From assembly GCA_002480525.1 (NCBI GenBank), contig DLCH01000075.1, positions 1 through 64,000 of the forward strand: a stretch of DNA of 64,000 nucleotides, in the 5' to 3' direction. Source of the stretch: Gammaproteobacteria bacterium UBA7803 (GTDB lineage Bacteria; Pseudomonadota; Gammaproteobacteria; Pseudomonadales; Azotimanducaceae). Shown here one piece after another: positions 48,325 to 57,643 of this stretch. Made by a program: the position numbers and the translations under genes. Numbering within the stretch: position 1 is the first letter of the stretch; every line of letters begins with the position of its first letter. The notes beneath the pieces were generated by a model, which was given only the letters and a program-made list of their open reading frames with translations, did no database searches and was not told where the DNA came from.

Positions 48325-49404
48325 ATGAGCGCCATTCCCGGTCCGGAGCAGCTCGACGCCGCCTGGTTCACCGAGCGCCTGCGCGAAGCGGGCCATGCCG
48401 ACGCCCAGGTCGTGTCGGTGGACCGGCGGCAGATCGGCACCGGTCAGATCGGCCGCTGTTTCCGCTACCAGCTCGAGCTGGCGGCGGGCGGCCCGGACAC
48501 GCCTGCGAGCCTGGTCGGCAAGTTCCCGTCGGACGATCCGCTCAGCCGGGAAACCGGCGTGACGCTGCGCAACTACTACCGGGAGGTCAGCTTCTACCGC
48601 CACGTGGCGCCGGAGCTCGGCATCTCGCTGCCGCGCTGCTACTTCGCCGACATCGACGGGGAGGGCCCGGACTTCGTGCTGGTTCTGGAGGACATGGCGC
48701 CGGCCCAGCCTGGGGATCAGATCCGCGGCTGCGACGTCGACGTCGCCCGGGCCGCGGTGCTGGAGCTGGTCGGGCTGCAGGCGCCGAGCTGGTGCCGCAG
48801 CGATCTGGCGCGTTACGACTGGCTCGCCGGCGGAGAGCCCGGCGAGTCCGAGGCCTCCACCCGGGGGCTGTACGCCCAGCTGCTGCCGCCGTTCCTCGAC
48901 CGCTACGGGCCGAAGCTGGCCGAGGACGAGCGGCGGATTCTCGCCGCCGTCGCGGATGCGCCGGGCTGCCCGCTGTTCGCCCCGGTGGACGAGCCGTTCT
49001 GTCTCGAGCACGTCGACTACCGGCTCGACAACATGCTCATCGACGCCAGCGGCGCGACGCCGCGGGTGACCGTGGTGGACTGGCAGAGCGTGCGGATCGG
49101 CAAGCCGCTGAACGACGTCGCCTATTTCCTCGGCGCCGGGCTGCTGCCGGAAGTGCGTCGGGACGCGGAGCGGGACATCGTGGCCGCCTACCATCGCGGC
49201 CTGGTCGAAGCCGGCGTGCCGGCGTTCGACTGGCAGGACTGCTGGGAAGCCTACCGGCGTGGCAGCTTCGCGGGGTTCGGCGTGACGGTGATCGCTTCCA
49301 TGATCGTTCAGCAGACCGAGCGTGGCGACGAAATGTTCACCGCCATGGCCCGGCGGCACGCCCGCCACGCGCTGGATCTCGGCGCCGAGGAATTCCTCGG
49401 CTGA
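48325..49404 (+). CDS. Aminoglycoside phosphotransferase/CHK kinase-like protein
   Basis: 359 residues from ATG 48325 behind GAGGGGAGC. Protein-kinase-like small-molecule kinase fold: SLVGKFPSD (ATP-binding lysine), FVLVLEDMAPAQPGDQ, the catalytic loop CLEHVDYRLDNMLID (HxDxxxxN) and VVDWQSVRIGKPLNDVAYFLG (DWQ metal motif). Such enzymes often sit with acyl-CoA or steroid catabolic genes; the thioesterase and LLM oxidoreductase neighbours fit that, but the substrate is unknown. Its stop abuts that of the convergent LLM gene. Confidence 0.82.
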   Translation: MSAIPGPEQLDAAWFTERLREAGHADAQVVSVDRRQIGTGQIGRCFRYQLELAAGGPDTPASLVGKFPSDDPLSRETGVTLRNYYREVSFYRHVAPELGISLPRCYFADIDGEGPDFVLVLEDMAPAQPGDQIRGCDVDVARAAVLELVGLQAPSWCRSDLARYDWLAGGEPGESEASTRGLYAQLLPPFLDRYGPKLAEDERRILAAVADAPGCPLFAPVDEPFCLEHVDYRLDNMLIDASGATPRVTVVDWQSVRIGKPLNDVAYFLGAGLLPEVRRDAERDIVAAYHRGLVEAGVPAFDWQDCWEAYRRGSFAGFGVTVIASMIVQQTERGDEMFTAMARRHARHALDLGAEEFLG

Positions 49405-50493
49405 TCAGCCCGGCCGGTTGGTCCGGCCGGCGAACCGTTCCGTTGGGCGGATCTTCTCGTACTCCCGCAGCACGGGCTCGAACTCCGCCGGGGTGCTGGC
49501 GTGGATGATGATGCCGTCGGCGCCCGCCTCGAACTGATCGACCCAGCGCTGTGCGCACTCCCGGGCGTTGCCGACGGCGGCGGGGCGCCACGCCTCCGGC
49601 AGCACCTTGTCCACCTCCGCGAGCTGGGCCGTGGTGGCCACGCTGTCGATCAGCCCGCCCACCGAGGTCACCGCCTTGCTGGTGCGGAAACGCTGCAGCT
49701 CCTCGGCGTCCCAGCCGTTGATGTCGGCCAGCATGTCGCCGTAGCCGGGAATCTGCAGGTAGGTGGCGAGCCGCGCGACGATGTACTTGAGGTATACCTC
49801 CTCGGACACGTCGCAGGCGGTGGCCAGCACCGACCAGGCCTTGACCGTTCCCGCCGGCCGGCCGGCCTCGGCCTCGCCGGCCCGGAGCTGGGCCACGGCG
49901 TCGGCCAGCGCCCGGTCGCTCATGAACGTGTGCAGGTGCGCGCCGTCGTACACGCGGCCGGCGTGCTCCAGGCTCTTCGGGCCGAAACCGACGTAGAGGA
50001 TCGGAATGTCCTCGTCGATGTACGGCGCGAGCCCGAGGCTGGCGAACTCGCCCAGCGCCCCCTTGTAGCCGGTCACGGTCTCGCCCCGCCACAGACGGCG
50101 CATCAGCGCGATGAACTCGGCCTCCCGCTCGTAGGTGGGGTGGGGCAGGCCCAGCGCCTTCCAGCGCAGCGCCACGCCCTTGGCCAGCCCGAGGGCGAAG
50201 CGGCCGTTGGACAGGCGGCTCAGCGTGCTGCCCATGGAGGCGGTGATCAGCGGATGGCGGGTGTTGAGGTTGGTTCCGGAGGTGCCGATGAAGATTTCCT
50301 CGGTCACCGCCGCGCAGGCGCCGCAGATCGCGGCGATCTCCTTGTAGTCCGCGCGTTCGCTGATCATCACGTTGCCGATGCCGAGCGATTCCGCGTCGCG
50401 CACCTGGTCGAGCACGTCCCGGGGCGTGCGGGTATGTCCGGGCAGGCCGTAGAAGCCGAGCTCGGGGAAGCGGGAGGTCGGTGTGTCTGTCAT
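49405..50493 (-). CDS. LLM-class flavin (F420-type) oxidoreductase, TIGR03857-like
   Basis: 362 residues from ATG 50493. Luciferase-like monooxygenase TIM barrel: ELGFYGLPGHTRTPRDVLDQVRDAESLGIGNVMISERADYKEIAAICGACAAVT, IGTSGTNLNTRHPLITASMGSTLSRLSNGRFALGLAKG. The pattern fits the TIGR03857 group, annotated as F420-dependent; whether this organism makes F420 cannot be told. TGCTATCAT just upstream may be an extended -10, leaving almost no leader. Confidence 0.82.
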   Translation of the reverse strand: MTDTPTSRFPELGFYGLPGHTRTPRDVLDQVRDAESLGIGNVMISERADYKEIAAICGACAAVTEEIFIGTSGTNLNTRHPLITASMGSTLSRLSNGRFALGLAKGVALRWKALGLPHPTYEREAEFIALMRRLWRGETVTGYKGALGEFASLGLAPYIDEDIPILYVGFGPKSLEHAGRVYDGAHLHTFMSDRALADAVAQLRAGEAEAGRPAGTVKAWSVLATACDVSEEVYLKYIVARLATYLQIPGYGDMLADINGWDAEELQRFRTSKAVTSVGGLIDSVATTAQLAEVDKVLPEAWRPAAVGNARECAQRWVDQFEAGADGIIIHASTPAEFEPVLREYEKIRPTERFAGRTNRPG

Positions 50494-50545
50494 GGGCCCG
50501 GATGATAGCAGAGCCATTCCGCCCAGGAGCGCCCCGGCCGCCTGT

Positions 50546-50712
50546 GTAGGAGCGGCCTCCCGGCCGCGATCAGCCTGCCTGTGTAGGAGCGGCCTCCCGG
50601 CCGCGATCGGCCTGCCTGCGTAGGAGCGGCCTCCCGGCCGCGATCTCGAGCAGACGAATCTGGCAGGCCGCCGCCGGGCGGCTGGGAATCGCGGCCGGGA
50701 GGCCGCTCCTAC
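50546..50712. repeat. REP cluster: three direct units and one inverted
   Basis: Units at 50546-50570, 50583-50607 and 50620-50644 repeat in the same direction at an exact 37-base period; their 12-base spacers (CAGCCTGCCTGT and CGGCCTGCCTGC) are also alike. An inverted copy lies at 50688-50712. All are identical to the GGCC class in the stem. The cluster fills the gap between the 5' end of the LLM gene and the 3' end of metK. Confidence 0.93.
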
Positions 50713-50736
50713 GGGGGTGGCGGGGCGGCTTGGGGG

Positions 50737-51903
50737 CTACAGGCCCGCCGCGCTGCTCAGCGCCTCCGCCCGGTCCGTGCGCTCCCAGGTGAAGTCCGGG
50801 TCGTCCCGGCCGAAGTGGCCGCCGGCCGCGGTCTTGCGGTAGATGGGCCGAAGCAGATCGAGCATCTCGATGATGCCCTTCGGGCGCAGATCGAAGTGCT
50901 CGCGGATCAGGTCCTCGATCGTCTCCTCGTCGGTGCGGCCGGTGCCGAAGGTCTCCACGTGAATGGAGACCGGTCTGGCGACGCCGATGGCGTAGGCGAT
51001 CTGCACCTCGCACCGCCCGGCCAGTCCGGCGGCCACCACGTTCTTCGCCACGTAGCGGGCGGCGTAGGCGGCGGACCGGTCCACCTTCGAGGGGTCCTTG
51101 CCGGAGAAGGCGCCGCCGCCGTGACGGCCGACGCCGCCATAGGTGTCGACGATGATCTTGCGGCCGGTGAGGCCGCAGTCGCCCACCGGGCCGCCGATGA
51201 CGAACCGGCCGGTCGGGTTGATGAAGTACTGGGTGCCCTCGGTGAGCAACCCGGCGGGGACGACCGGTTTGACGATGGTCTCGATCACCGCTTCCTTCAG
51301 CTCGTCGTAGTCCACGTCCTCGTCGTGCTGGGTGGACAGCACCACGGCGTCGATGGCGCGCGGCCGCCCGTCCTCGTAGCGCACCGACACCTGGGACTTC
51401 ACGTCCGGGCGCAGCCAGGGAAGCTCGCCCGAGCGGCGCACCTCGCGTTGCCGCTTGGTCAGCTCGTGAGCGTACTGGATCGGCATGGGCATCAGGCCGT
51501 CGGTCTCGTCGGTGGCGAAGCCGTACATCAGTCCCTGGTCGCCCGCTCCCTGCTCGAGGTCCGTGCCGGTGCCTTCGTCGACGCCGAGGGCGATGTCCTG
51601 GGACTGCTTGTCGATGGCCAGCAGCACGGCGATGGCGTTGCCGTCGAAGCCCAGCTTCGGGTCGTCGTAGCCGATGTCGCAGATGGTGTCCCGGGCGATC
51701 TGCGTGTAGTCGACGCGCGCGTCGCTGGTGATCTCCCCGGAAATGACCGCCATGCCGGTGTTCACCAGCGTCTCGCAGGCGACGCGGGAGTTGCGGTCCT
51801 CGGCGAGCAGGGCGTCGAGGATGGCGTCGGACACGTTGTCGGCGACCTTGTCGGGATGGCCTTCGCCGACGGATTCGGAGGATATGATGTAGTCGCGTGC
51901 CAT
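50737..51903 (-). CDS. metK: S-adenosylmethionine synthetase
   Basis: Makes SAM from methionine and ATP. 388 residues from ATG 51903 ([22 protein letters not shown]); longer in-frame upstream reading is not family-like. Motifs: [55 protein letters not shown]. Lies 53 bases after the dimethylglycine methyltransferase on the same strand, so it supplies SAM for betaine synthesis, three per betaine. Confidence 0.97.
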   Translation of the reverse strand: MARDYIISSESVGEGHPDKVADNVSDAILDALLAEDRNSRVACETLVNTGMAVISGEITSDARVDYTQIARDTICDIGYDDPKLGFDGNAIAVLLAIDKQSQDIALGVDEGTGTDLEQGAGDQGLMYGFATDETDGLMPMPIQYAHELTKRQREVRRSGELPWLRPDVKSQVSVRYEDGRPRAIDAVVLSTQHDEDVDYDELKEAVIETIVKPVVPAGLLTEGTQYFINPTGRFVIGGPVGDCGLTGRKIIVDTYGGVGRHGGGAFSGKDPSKVDRSAAYAARYVAKNVVAAGLAGRCEVQIAYAIGVARPVSIHVETFGTGRTDEETIEDLIREHFDLRPKGIIEMLDLLRPIYRKTAAGGHFGRDDPDFTWERTDRAEALSSAAGL

Positions 51904-51956
51904 GAGTCGGGTTCCTTGCGTTCGTCGTTCCGTCGTTCTGTGTCGCCGGGTTGGAA

Positions 51957-52789
51957 TCAGTCGGGCTTGCGGAAGTGCAGAATGCCCCACCGCAGGTGGC
52001 CACGGCGGCCGGCGTCGACCCAGTGCCCGAGCCCGGCGTCCATCCGCGCCATGTACGCGTCGGAGACCAGGTCGCCGAGCCTGTCGCGGCTGGCGGCGAG
52101 CTCGTCTCTCACCCGGCCGTAGTGGGTCACCAGGTGCTCGGTCAGGTCGATCACCGCGACCTCCTCCAGCCCGGCTTGCGCGGCCGCCCTGCGGTAGAAG
52201 GCGATGGCGCCCAGGGAATCCAGGTGGATCCGGTCGAGCACCGGCTGCAGCACGCCGTCCGGGCAGTCGTCCGACTGCATGGGGTCGGTGAAGATCAGCT
52301 CGCCGCCGGGCTTCAGCACCCGGGCTGCCTCCTGGACCACCCGGCCTCGCCGGCCGCTGTGCAGGAATGCGTCCTGGGACCAGACCACGTCGTAGGTCGC
52401 GTCCGCGGCGGGAATGTCCTCGAAGCTGCCGTCCACCACGTCGATCAGCGCGTCCAGCCCCTGTTCGACGTTCATCTGCCGGTCCCGCCCGTTCTCGGTC
52501 TCGGACAGGTTGAGCGCCGTCACCCGGCAGCCGAAGGTGCGGGCCAGGTAGCGCGCCGCGCCGCCGTAGCCGGCGCCCACGTCGATGACCCGCGCGTCGG
52601 CGCCCAGCTCGCCGAGCTGTCCGGCCATGCGCTCTACGGTGCGGCGGCTGGCGTCGGCGATGGGCTCGTCGGGCGACTGGTACACCCCGATGTGAATGTC
52701 CTCGCCGCCCCAGACGTGGTAGTAGAAATTGTCGGCGTCGTCACTGTTGTAGTACTCGCGCGCGGTCTCGACGACTTCGGAATAGGCGC

Positions 52790-52793
<4 letters not shown>
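51957..52793 (-). CDS. Sarcosine/dimethylglycine N-methyltransferase (SDMT)
   Basis: 278 residues, the size of Ectothiorhodospira SDMT. Class I SAM methyltransferase: N-terminal [28 protein letters not shown] is typical of SDMT, motif [11 protein letters not shown] (69-78), then [24 protein letters not shown] and [17 protein letters not shown]. Converts sarcosine and dimethylglycine to glycine betaine. Start ATG overlaps the gsmt stop by four bases. Confidence 0.93.
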
Positions 52794-53608
<815 letters not shown>

Positions 53609-53683
53609 GGGTTGCTCCTTTCCCTGCGGCCGTTGCGGCGACCTCCCCTCTGTGTCTGCTCCCCTCCGTGTCCCATCGTGCAG

Positions 53684-53700
53684 GCGCTGACTGTCAGCGC
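53684..53700. promoter_or_regulatory. Palindrome upstream of gsmt, candidate operator
   Basis: GCGCTGAC, T, GTCAGCGC: perfect 8-base arms around one base, 76-92 bases upstream of the gsmt start. Size and symmetry suit a dimeric regulator; no T-tract follows, so a terminator is less likely. Confidence 0.5.
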
Positions 53701-54025
53701 GCGGATGGCGTGCGGCTGCGTTCCTGGATACCCAGGAGCGATCGCTCGGTCTCGTTCTCGTCGTTGTGGTTGTCGATCCGGCGCCTGGCTGCCCGCCGCA
53801 GCGCCGGCCGTCTGTCTGCGCAGCCGGTTCCCGTCAGGAAGGCCGGCCGTGCCGTAGGCTCACGTTTCCCGCGGGCCCGCTCGGCTGGGCGAGCGGGCGC
53901 GGGCGGACCTGGACGCGACGCCGTGCGTCGCGAAGCGGACGTCGCCCCGGAGGTGGTTCACCGGCCGGGTGCGATCGGGTTGATCATCGGCCCGTCGCGG
54001 GGGGGACGGCGACGACGCCGGCATT

Positions 54026-54117
54026 CACCTCGGGACGCCTACTGCGTCCACCTCGGGACGCCTACTGCGTCCACCTCGGGACGCCTGCTGCGTCCACCTC
54101 GGAACACCTGCTACGTC
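54026..54117. repeat. Tandem 23-base repeat, four copies
   Basis: Units at 54026-54048, 54049-54071, 54072-54094 and 54095-54117, each beginning CACCTCGG; the first two are identical, the third has one change and the fourth several. A degenerate fifth copy may follow. Lies about 420 bases upstream of gsmt. Confidence 0.9.
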
Positions 54118-54234
54118 ACCCCCGGAACGGCTACTACCCTACTCCGATGGCAGACTTCTGCAACCGTCGTTGCGTCAATGTCCGGAAAAAACCGGGGAAA
54201 TCCTTTGACATGGCCACGGACACGATGCGTCGGC

Positions 54235-55215
54235 TCAGTTGTGACCGAGCACGGGGTGGGGCTCGTAGGGCGCCTCGAGGTGTTCGACGTCCTCGGCGGA
54301 CAGCGTCAGCTCCATGGCCTCGATCGCGTCCTGCAGATGGTGCGGCTTGGAGGCGCCGATGATGGGAGACACCACGCCGGGCTTGGAGAGCATCCAGGCG
54401 AGCGCCGTCTGTGCCGGCTTCACCCCGAGCCTTGAGGCGACCTCGGCGTTGCGGTCGACGATGTCCAGGTCGCTGTCCCGGCGGTACAGGTGGCCGGCGA
54501 ACTCGTCGGAGCCGGCCCGGACGGTATCCCGGATGGTCTCCCGGGTCCTGGCCAGATAGCCCCTGGCGAGCGGGCTCCAGGGAATCAGGCCGACCTTCTG
54601 GTCGAGGCAGAGGGGGATCATCTCCCGCTCCTCCTCGCGGTAGATCAGGTTGTAGTGATTCTGCATGGTGACGAACCGCACGCCGCCGATGGCGTCGGCC
54701 GTGAACAGATACTTGGCCATCTGCCAGGCGAACATGCTGGACGCGCCCAGGTACCGCACCTTGCCTTCGGCGACCAGGTCCGACAGGGCTTCGATGGTCT
54801 CTTCGATCGGCGTCCGGTAGTCGAACCGGTGAATCTGATACAGGTCGATGTAGTCGGTGCCGAGCCGGTCGAGGGAGGCGTCGCAGGCGGCCATGATGTG
54901 CTTGCGGGACAGGCCCCAGCGGTTGCGCCTGCGGTCGTGGGTGCCGTTGAAGCACTTGGTGGCGACGACCACGTCCTCCCGGTCCACGCCGAGTTCGTCC
55001 AGGGCGCGGCCCAGCACCTGTTCGGAGGCGCCGTTGGAATACACGTCGGCGGTGTCGAAGAAGTTGATGCCGGCGTCCAGGGCGGCGGAGACGAAGGGCA
55101 GCGCCTCGTCGTATTCCAGCACCCAGTCGCGCCAGGCTCTGGACCCGTAGGTCATCATGCCGAGGCACAGCCTGGAGACACGCAGCCCGGTGTTGCCGAG
55201 TTGAGCGTATTTCAT
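54235..55215 (-). CDS. Aldo/keto reductase
   Basis: 326 residues from ATG 55215 behind AGGGGGGAAC. NADPH-dependent TIM-barrel oxidoreductase of the AKR family: MKYAQLGNTGLRVSRLCLGMMTYG, INFFDTADVYSNGASE (catalytic D and Y), VVATKC (K), DLYQIHRFD (H), SPLARGYLA and PIIGASKPHHLQDAI. Related to voltage-channel beta-like/YajO-type reductases. Substrate unknown. Divergent from the exported peroxiredoxin. Confidence 0.92.
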   Translation of the reverse strand: MKYAQLGNTGLRVSRLCLGMMTYGSRAWRDWVLEYDEALPFVSAALDAGINFFDTADVYSNGASEQVLGRALDELGVDREDVVVATKCFNGTHDRRRNRWGLSRKHIMAACDASLDRLGTDYIDLYQIHRFDYRTPIEETIEALSDLVAEGKVRYLGASSMFAWQMAKYLFTADAIGGVRFVTMQNHYNLIYREEEREMIPLCLDQKVGLIPWSPLARGYLARTRETIRDTVRAGSDEFAGHLYRRDSDLDIVDRNAEVASRLGVKPAQTALAWMLSKPGVVSPIIGASKPHHLQDAIEAMELTLSAEDVEHLEAPYEPHPVLGHN

Positions 55216-55285
55216 GTTCCCCCCTTCATTGGTTTTTGACCCTCGGGAGAGGAGACTATCACGGCGTCTCAACGAGGAATTCGAC

Positions 55286-55822
55286 ATGCAGGGATCGGTT
55301 GTGTTGCGGGGCGCCTTCGGGGCGCTGCTGATGCTGCTCGCCGCTGCGGCGGCGGCCCAGCTCGACGTCGGGGACCAGGCGCCGGACTTCGAGCTGCAGG
55401 CCAGCGACGGGGAGACCTACCGGCTCAGCGACTTCCGGGGCGAGCGCGTCGTGGTGATCGCGTGGTTCCCGAAGGCGTTCACCCGGGGCTGCACCATCGA
55501 GTGCAAGTCGCTGGCCGAGAACGGCGACCTGATCCGGGCCTACGACGTCGCCTACTTCATGGCGAGCGTCGACCCGCTGGAGGACAACATCGGCTTCGCG
55601 GAGCAGCAGCAGGCGGACTTTCCGCTGCTGAGCGACCCGGACAAGACGGTCGCCGGGGCCTTCGGCGTGCTCTCGGAATCGGGATACGCCCGGCGCCACA
55701 CGTTCTACATCGGCGTGGACGGGCGGGTGCTCGCCGTCGACCGGAACGTCAGGCCCGAGACCTCGGCGGAGGACATGGCGGCCACCCTGGGGGAACTGGG
55801 CGTCGCCCGGGCGGGCCGCTAG
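55286..55822 (+). CDS. Exported AhpC/Bcp-type peroxiredoxin
   Basis: 178 residues from ATG 55286. N-terminal signal sequence (VVLRGAFGALLMLLAAAAAAQ), so periplasmic. Thioredoxin-fold peroxidase: GDQAPDFELQASDGETYRLSDFRGERVVVIAWFPKAFTRGCTIECKSL with peroxidatic C69 and a second cysteine C73; LSDPDKTVAGAFGV and RRHTFYIGVDGRV follow. Bcp-like spacing between the two cysteines. Confidence 0.9.
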   Translation: MQGSVVLRGAFGALLMLLAAAAAAQLDVGDQAPDFELQASDGETYRLSDFRGERVVVIAWFPKAFTRGCTIECKSLAENGDLIRAYDVAYFMASVDPLEDNIGFAEQQQADFPLLSDPDKTVAGAFGVLSESGYARRHTFYIGVDGRVLAVDRNVRPETSAEDMAATLGELGVARAGR

Positions 55823-55937
55823 CAGGCCCGGGGCGCGGGCCCTGCGAAAAATTCGAACCGTTCGTCAGCGACAATCAGTTTGGGCTGGACGGCGCCGGGC
55901 GCCACACTGAAAGCTCCCAGGCAACGGCTGACGACCG

Positions 55938-56342
55938 ATGCACCGACACGCAGCAGACGCGCTGGTCAGGCGACTGGCGCCCACCGTGAAGCAGCGCTAC
56001 GCGAGCTGGTGGCGTTCGATGACCGGGCCCGCCGCCCGCCCCCACGCTGGCGCGGGGCCGGACGTGCCGGCGCTGCTGGATCACCCCCGCGGCCTGCGCC
56101 TCGCGCTCGACGCGGTGGACGGCCCCGAGTCCGCCCTGGGCCTGTATCTGCGCAGCCTCGGCTGCGCCGATGATTGCCGTCCCGCGCACCGGGTGTTCCT
56201 GGAGGATCTGGCGGAAGGGCTGCTGATGCCGCCGACGCTGGTCCGGGAGCTGAACCGGGCGTCCCTCGGTCCCCGCCCCGGCGCGCTGCCGGCGACTGCC
56301 GCGGTCGCGGCGACCGCCGGTCGCGCTGCCCTGTCTCTCTAG
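55938..56342 (+). CDS. Hypothetical protein
   Basis: 134 residues, third positions strongly G/C, which supports real coding. No signal peptide or clear motif. The C-terminal half (GPESALGLYLRSL ... HRVFLEDLAEGLLMPPTLVRELNRA) loosely resembles the end of DUF533/TerB-like proteins, but this is weak. No good ribosome binding site at the ATG. Lies between an exported peroxiredoxin and the frameshifted gene. Confidence 0.5.
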   Translation: MHRHAADALVRRLAPTVKQRYASWWRSMTGPAARPHAGAGPDVPALLDHPRGLRLALDAVDGPESALGLYLRSLGCADDCRPAHRVFLEDLAEGLLMPPTLVRELNRASLGPRPGALPATAAVAATAGRAALSL

Positions 56343-56397
56343 GCCGCGCTGTCTCTTCAGTCTTGTGACGCCGGGTCCCGGCGACCCGGCCGAACGC

Positions 56398-56774
56398 TCA
56401 GAATTCCCGATCGATCATCAGTCGCCAGGTCGTGTCCGCGGCGGCATCGGACAGCCCGAACAGCATGCCGGCGGTCAGGCCCCAGCCGGGGCCGATGGAC
56501 TGCTTGTAGATGGGGCCGATCTCGTGGCCCTGCGCGTCGAAGCCGCCGATTTCGGCGGTGGTGTTGAAATCACTGAAGAGCGACAGCCCGAGGCGGCTGC
56601 CGTCGCCCATCTTCCGGGTGAGCTGGGCGCGCAGCTGAGGCGGTACTCGGCCGAACGGTCGTCACCGGACACCGACGGACCGAACACGCTGCTGGTGGTG
56701 GCCTGGGCCGTGTGGACCCAGGCCGCCAGCAGGGCGGCGCCGCCGGCAGCGGCCAGGCGGGGTCGCATCGCCAA
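56398..56774 (-). pseudogene. Frameshifted small outer-membrane-like protein
   Basis: The ATG at 56774 encodes a signal peptide (RPRLAAAGGAALLAAWVHTAQA) and about 20 mature residues (SVFGPSVSGDDRSAEYRL). Near 56636 the frame must shift by one base to continue as QLRAQLTRKMGDGSRLG ... TTWRLMIDREF, which ends in phenylalanine like outer-membrane proteins. One missing base within CTCAGC explains it. Starts 3 bases after the carbonic anhydrase stop, so cotranscribed. Could be a true pseudogene or a sequencing error. Family not recognised. Confidence 0.7.
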
Positions 56775-56777
56775 GGT

Positions 56778-57506
56778 TTACTCGGGCGCCAGCACCAGCC
56801 GGCCGTTGACCGGCAGCACCGGGCGGGCGTTCATGCCCATCAGCGACTCGAACGCGTCGATCTGCTCGGCGCTGGCGCTCAGCGGGGTCTCGACCACGTG
56901 CCAGTTCACCCCCTCCGAGCAGGGCGGCGTGGTGAGCGAGCCCATGTAGCGGAAGCTCTCCAGGTCCTCCGGCACGAGTGCCGTCAGGTCGATGCTCACG
57001 CCTGCGGGCGCCGTGCTCGCCGCGTCGACGATCTTCTGCAGCTCCGGATTGGCCTCGCCCTCCTCGAACAGCACGCCGAGCACCGCCAGGGCGCCGCCGT
57101 CGTCGACGTGGACGAAGTGCGCGACCAGCGGCAGCGTGGCGCCGCCGAAGGTGTGCTCGCTGGGCGTGTGGAAGTGGACCTGGGCGAGCCCGAACACCTC
57201 ACCGCTGGTGGTCAGATAGTTGCCCGGCTCGAAGTCCGCCTGGATGGTCTTGCCCAGGTTGCGAACGCTCAGCGGCACGGTGCCGTAATCGACGGACACG
57301 GGCACGTCGGCCACCGTGTTGGCCTGGCTCAGATCGATGGGGGACTGCATCAGGCCGGTCTTGCAGGTCTCGTAGGCGGCTTCCAGATCGCCCCACCGGT
57401 CGGGGCCGGTGTCGCCCTGATAGCTCCAGGCGCTGGCCTGGGCGGCGTGCGTGGCTGCGGCGATCGTCAGCCCGAGGGTGAGGGCGGACAGAAGGGGGCG
57501 GGTCAT
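56778..57506 (-). CDS. Periplasmic alpha-carbonic anhydrase
   Basis: Interconverts CO2 and bicarbonate outside the cytoplasm. 242 residues with a signal peptide (LLSALTLGLTIAAATHAAQA). Zinc histidines H111 and H113 in QVHFHTPSEH and H130 in VAHFVHV; QSPIDLSQAN and GSLTTPPCSEGVNWHVV are hallmarks. Located next to nhaA on the same strand, fitting pH homeostasis. Confidence 0.95.
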   Translation of the reverse strand: MTRPLLSALTLGLTIAAATHAAQASAWSYQGDTGPDRWGDLEAAYETCKTGLMQSPIDLSQANTVADVPVSVDYGTVPLSVRNLGKTIQADFEPGNYLTTSGEVFGLAQVHFHTPSEHTFGGATLPLVAHFVHVDDGGALAVLGVLFEEGEANPELQKIVDAASTAPAGVSIDLTALVPEDLESFRYMGSLTTPPCSEGVNWHVVETPLSASAEQIDAFESLMGMNARPVLPVNGRLVLAPE

Positions 57507-57643
57507 CGGCGTTCCTCGTCTTGTCAAAAGGCAGCGCCATTGTCCCGTCGTCAGTGCAGCCGGACCATTCGCTTGGTCCGTCACCAGACTTCGCCGTGCT
57601 CTGATGATCGGCGTGTTCGCCTCGGCCGGGCCGAACGAACCGG

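Larger units (their letters stand above)
53609..54234. other. Gene-free upstream region of the betaine operon
   Basis: 626 bases between the gsmt start and the 3' end of an aldo/keto reductase gene. Open frames here are low-complexity and not convincing. It holds a 17-base palindrome at 53684-53700, a perfect 12-base palindrome GAGCGATCGCTC at 53736-53747, and a four-copy tandem 23-base repeat at 54026-54117. The length suggests a complex, probably osmotically regulated, promoter region. Confidence 0.7.

Noticed and set aside
50546..50712. Possible CRISPR array (three repeats at 37-base period)
   Set aside because: Spacers are near-identical and only 12 bases, the repeat is the genome's REP unit, and no cas genes are present.
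54026..54117. Possible CRISPR array
   Set aside because: The 23-base units abut with no spacers; a plain tandem repeat.
54205..54210. TTGACA as a promoter -35
   Set aside because: No -10-like hexamer at 16-18 bases, and it would drive transcription into the 3' end of the convergent reductase gene.
56370..56396. GCCGGGT/ACCCGGC hairpin between convergent genes as a terminator
   Set aside because: The stem is good but lacks a T-tract on either strand; left unannotated.
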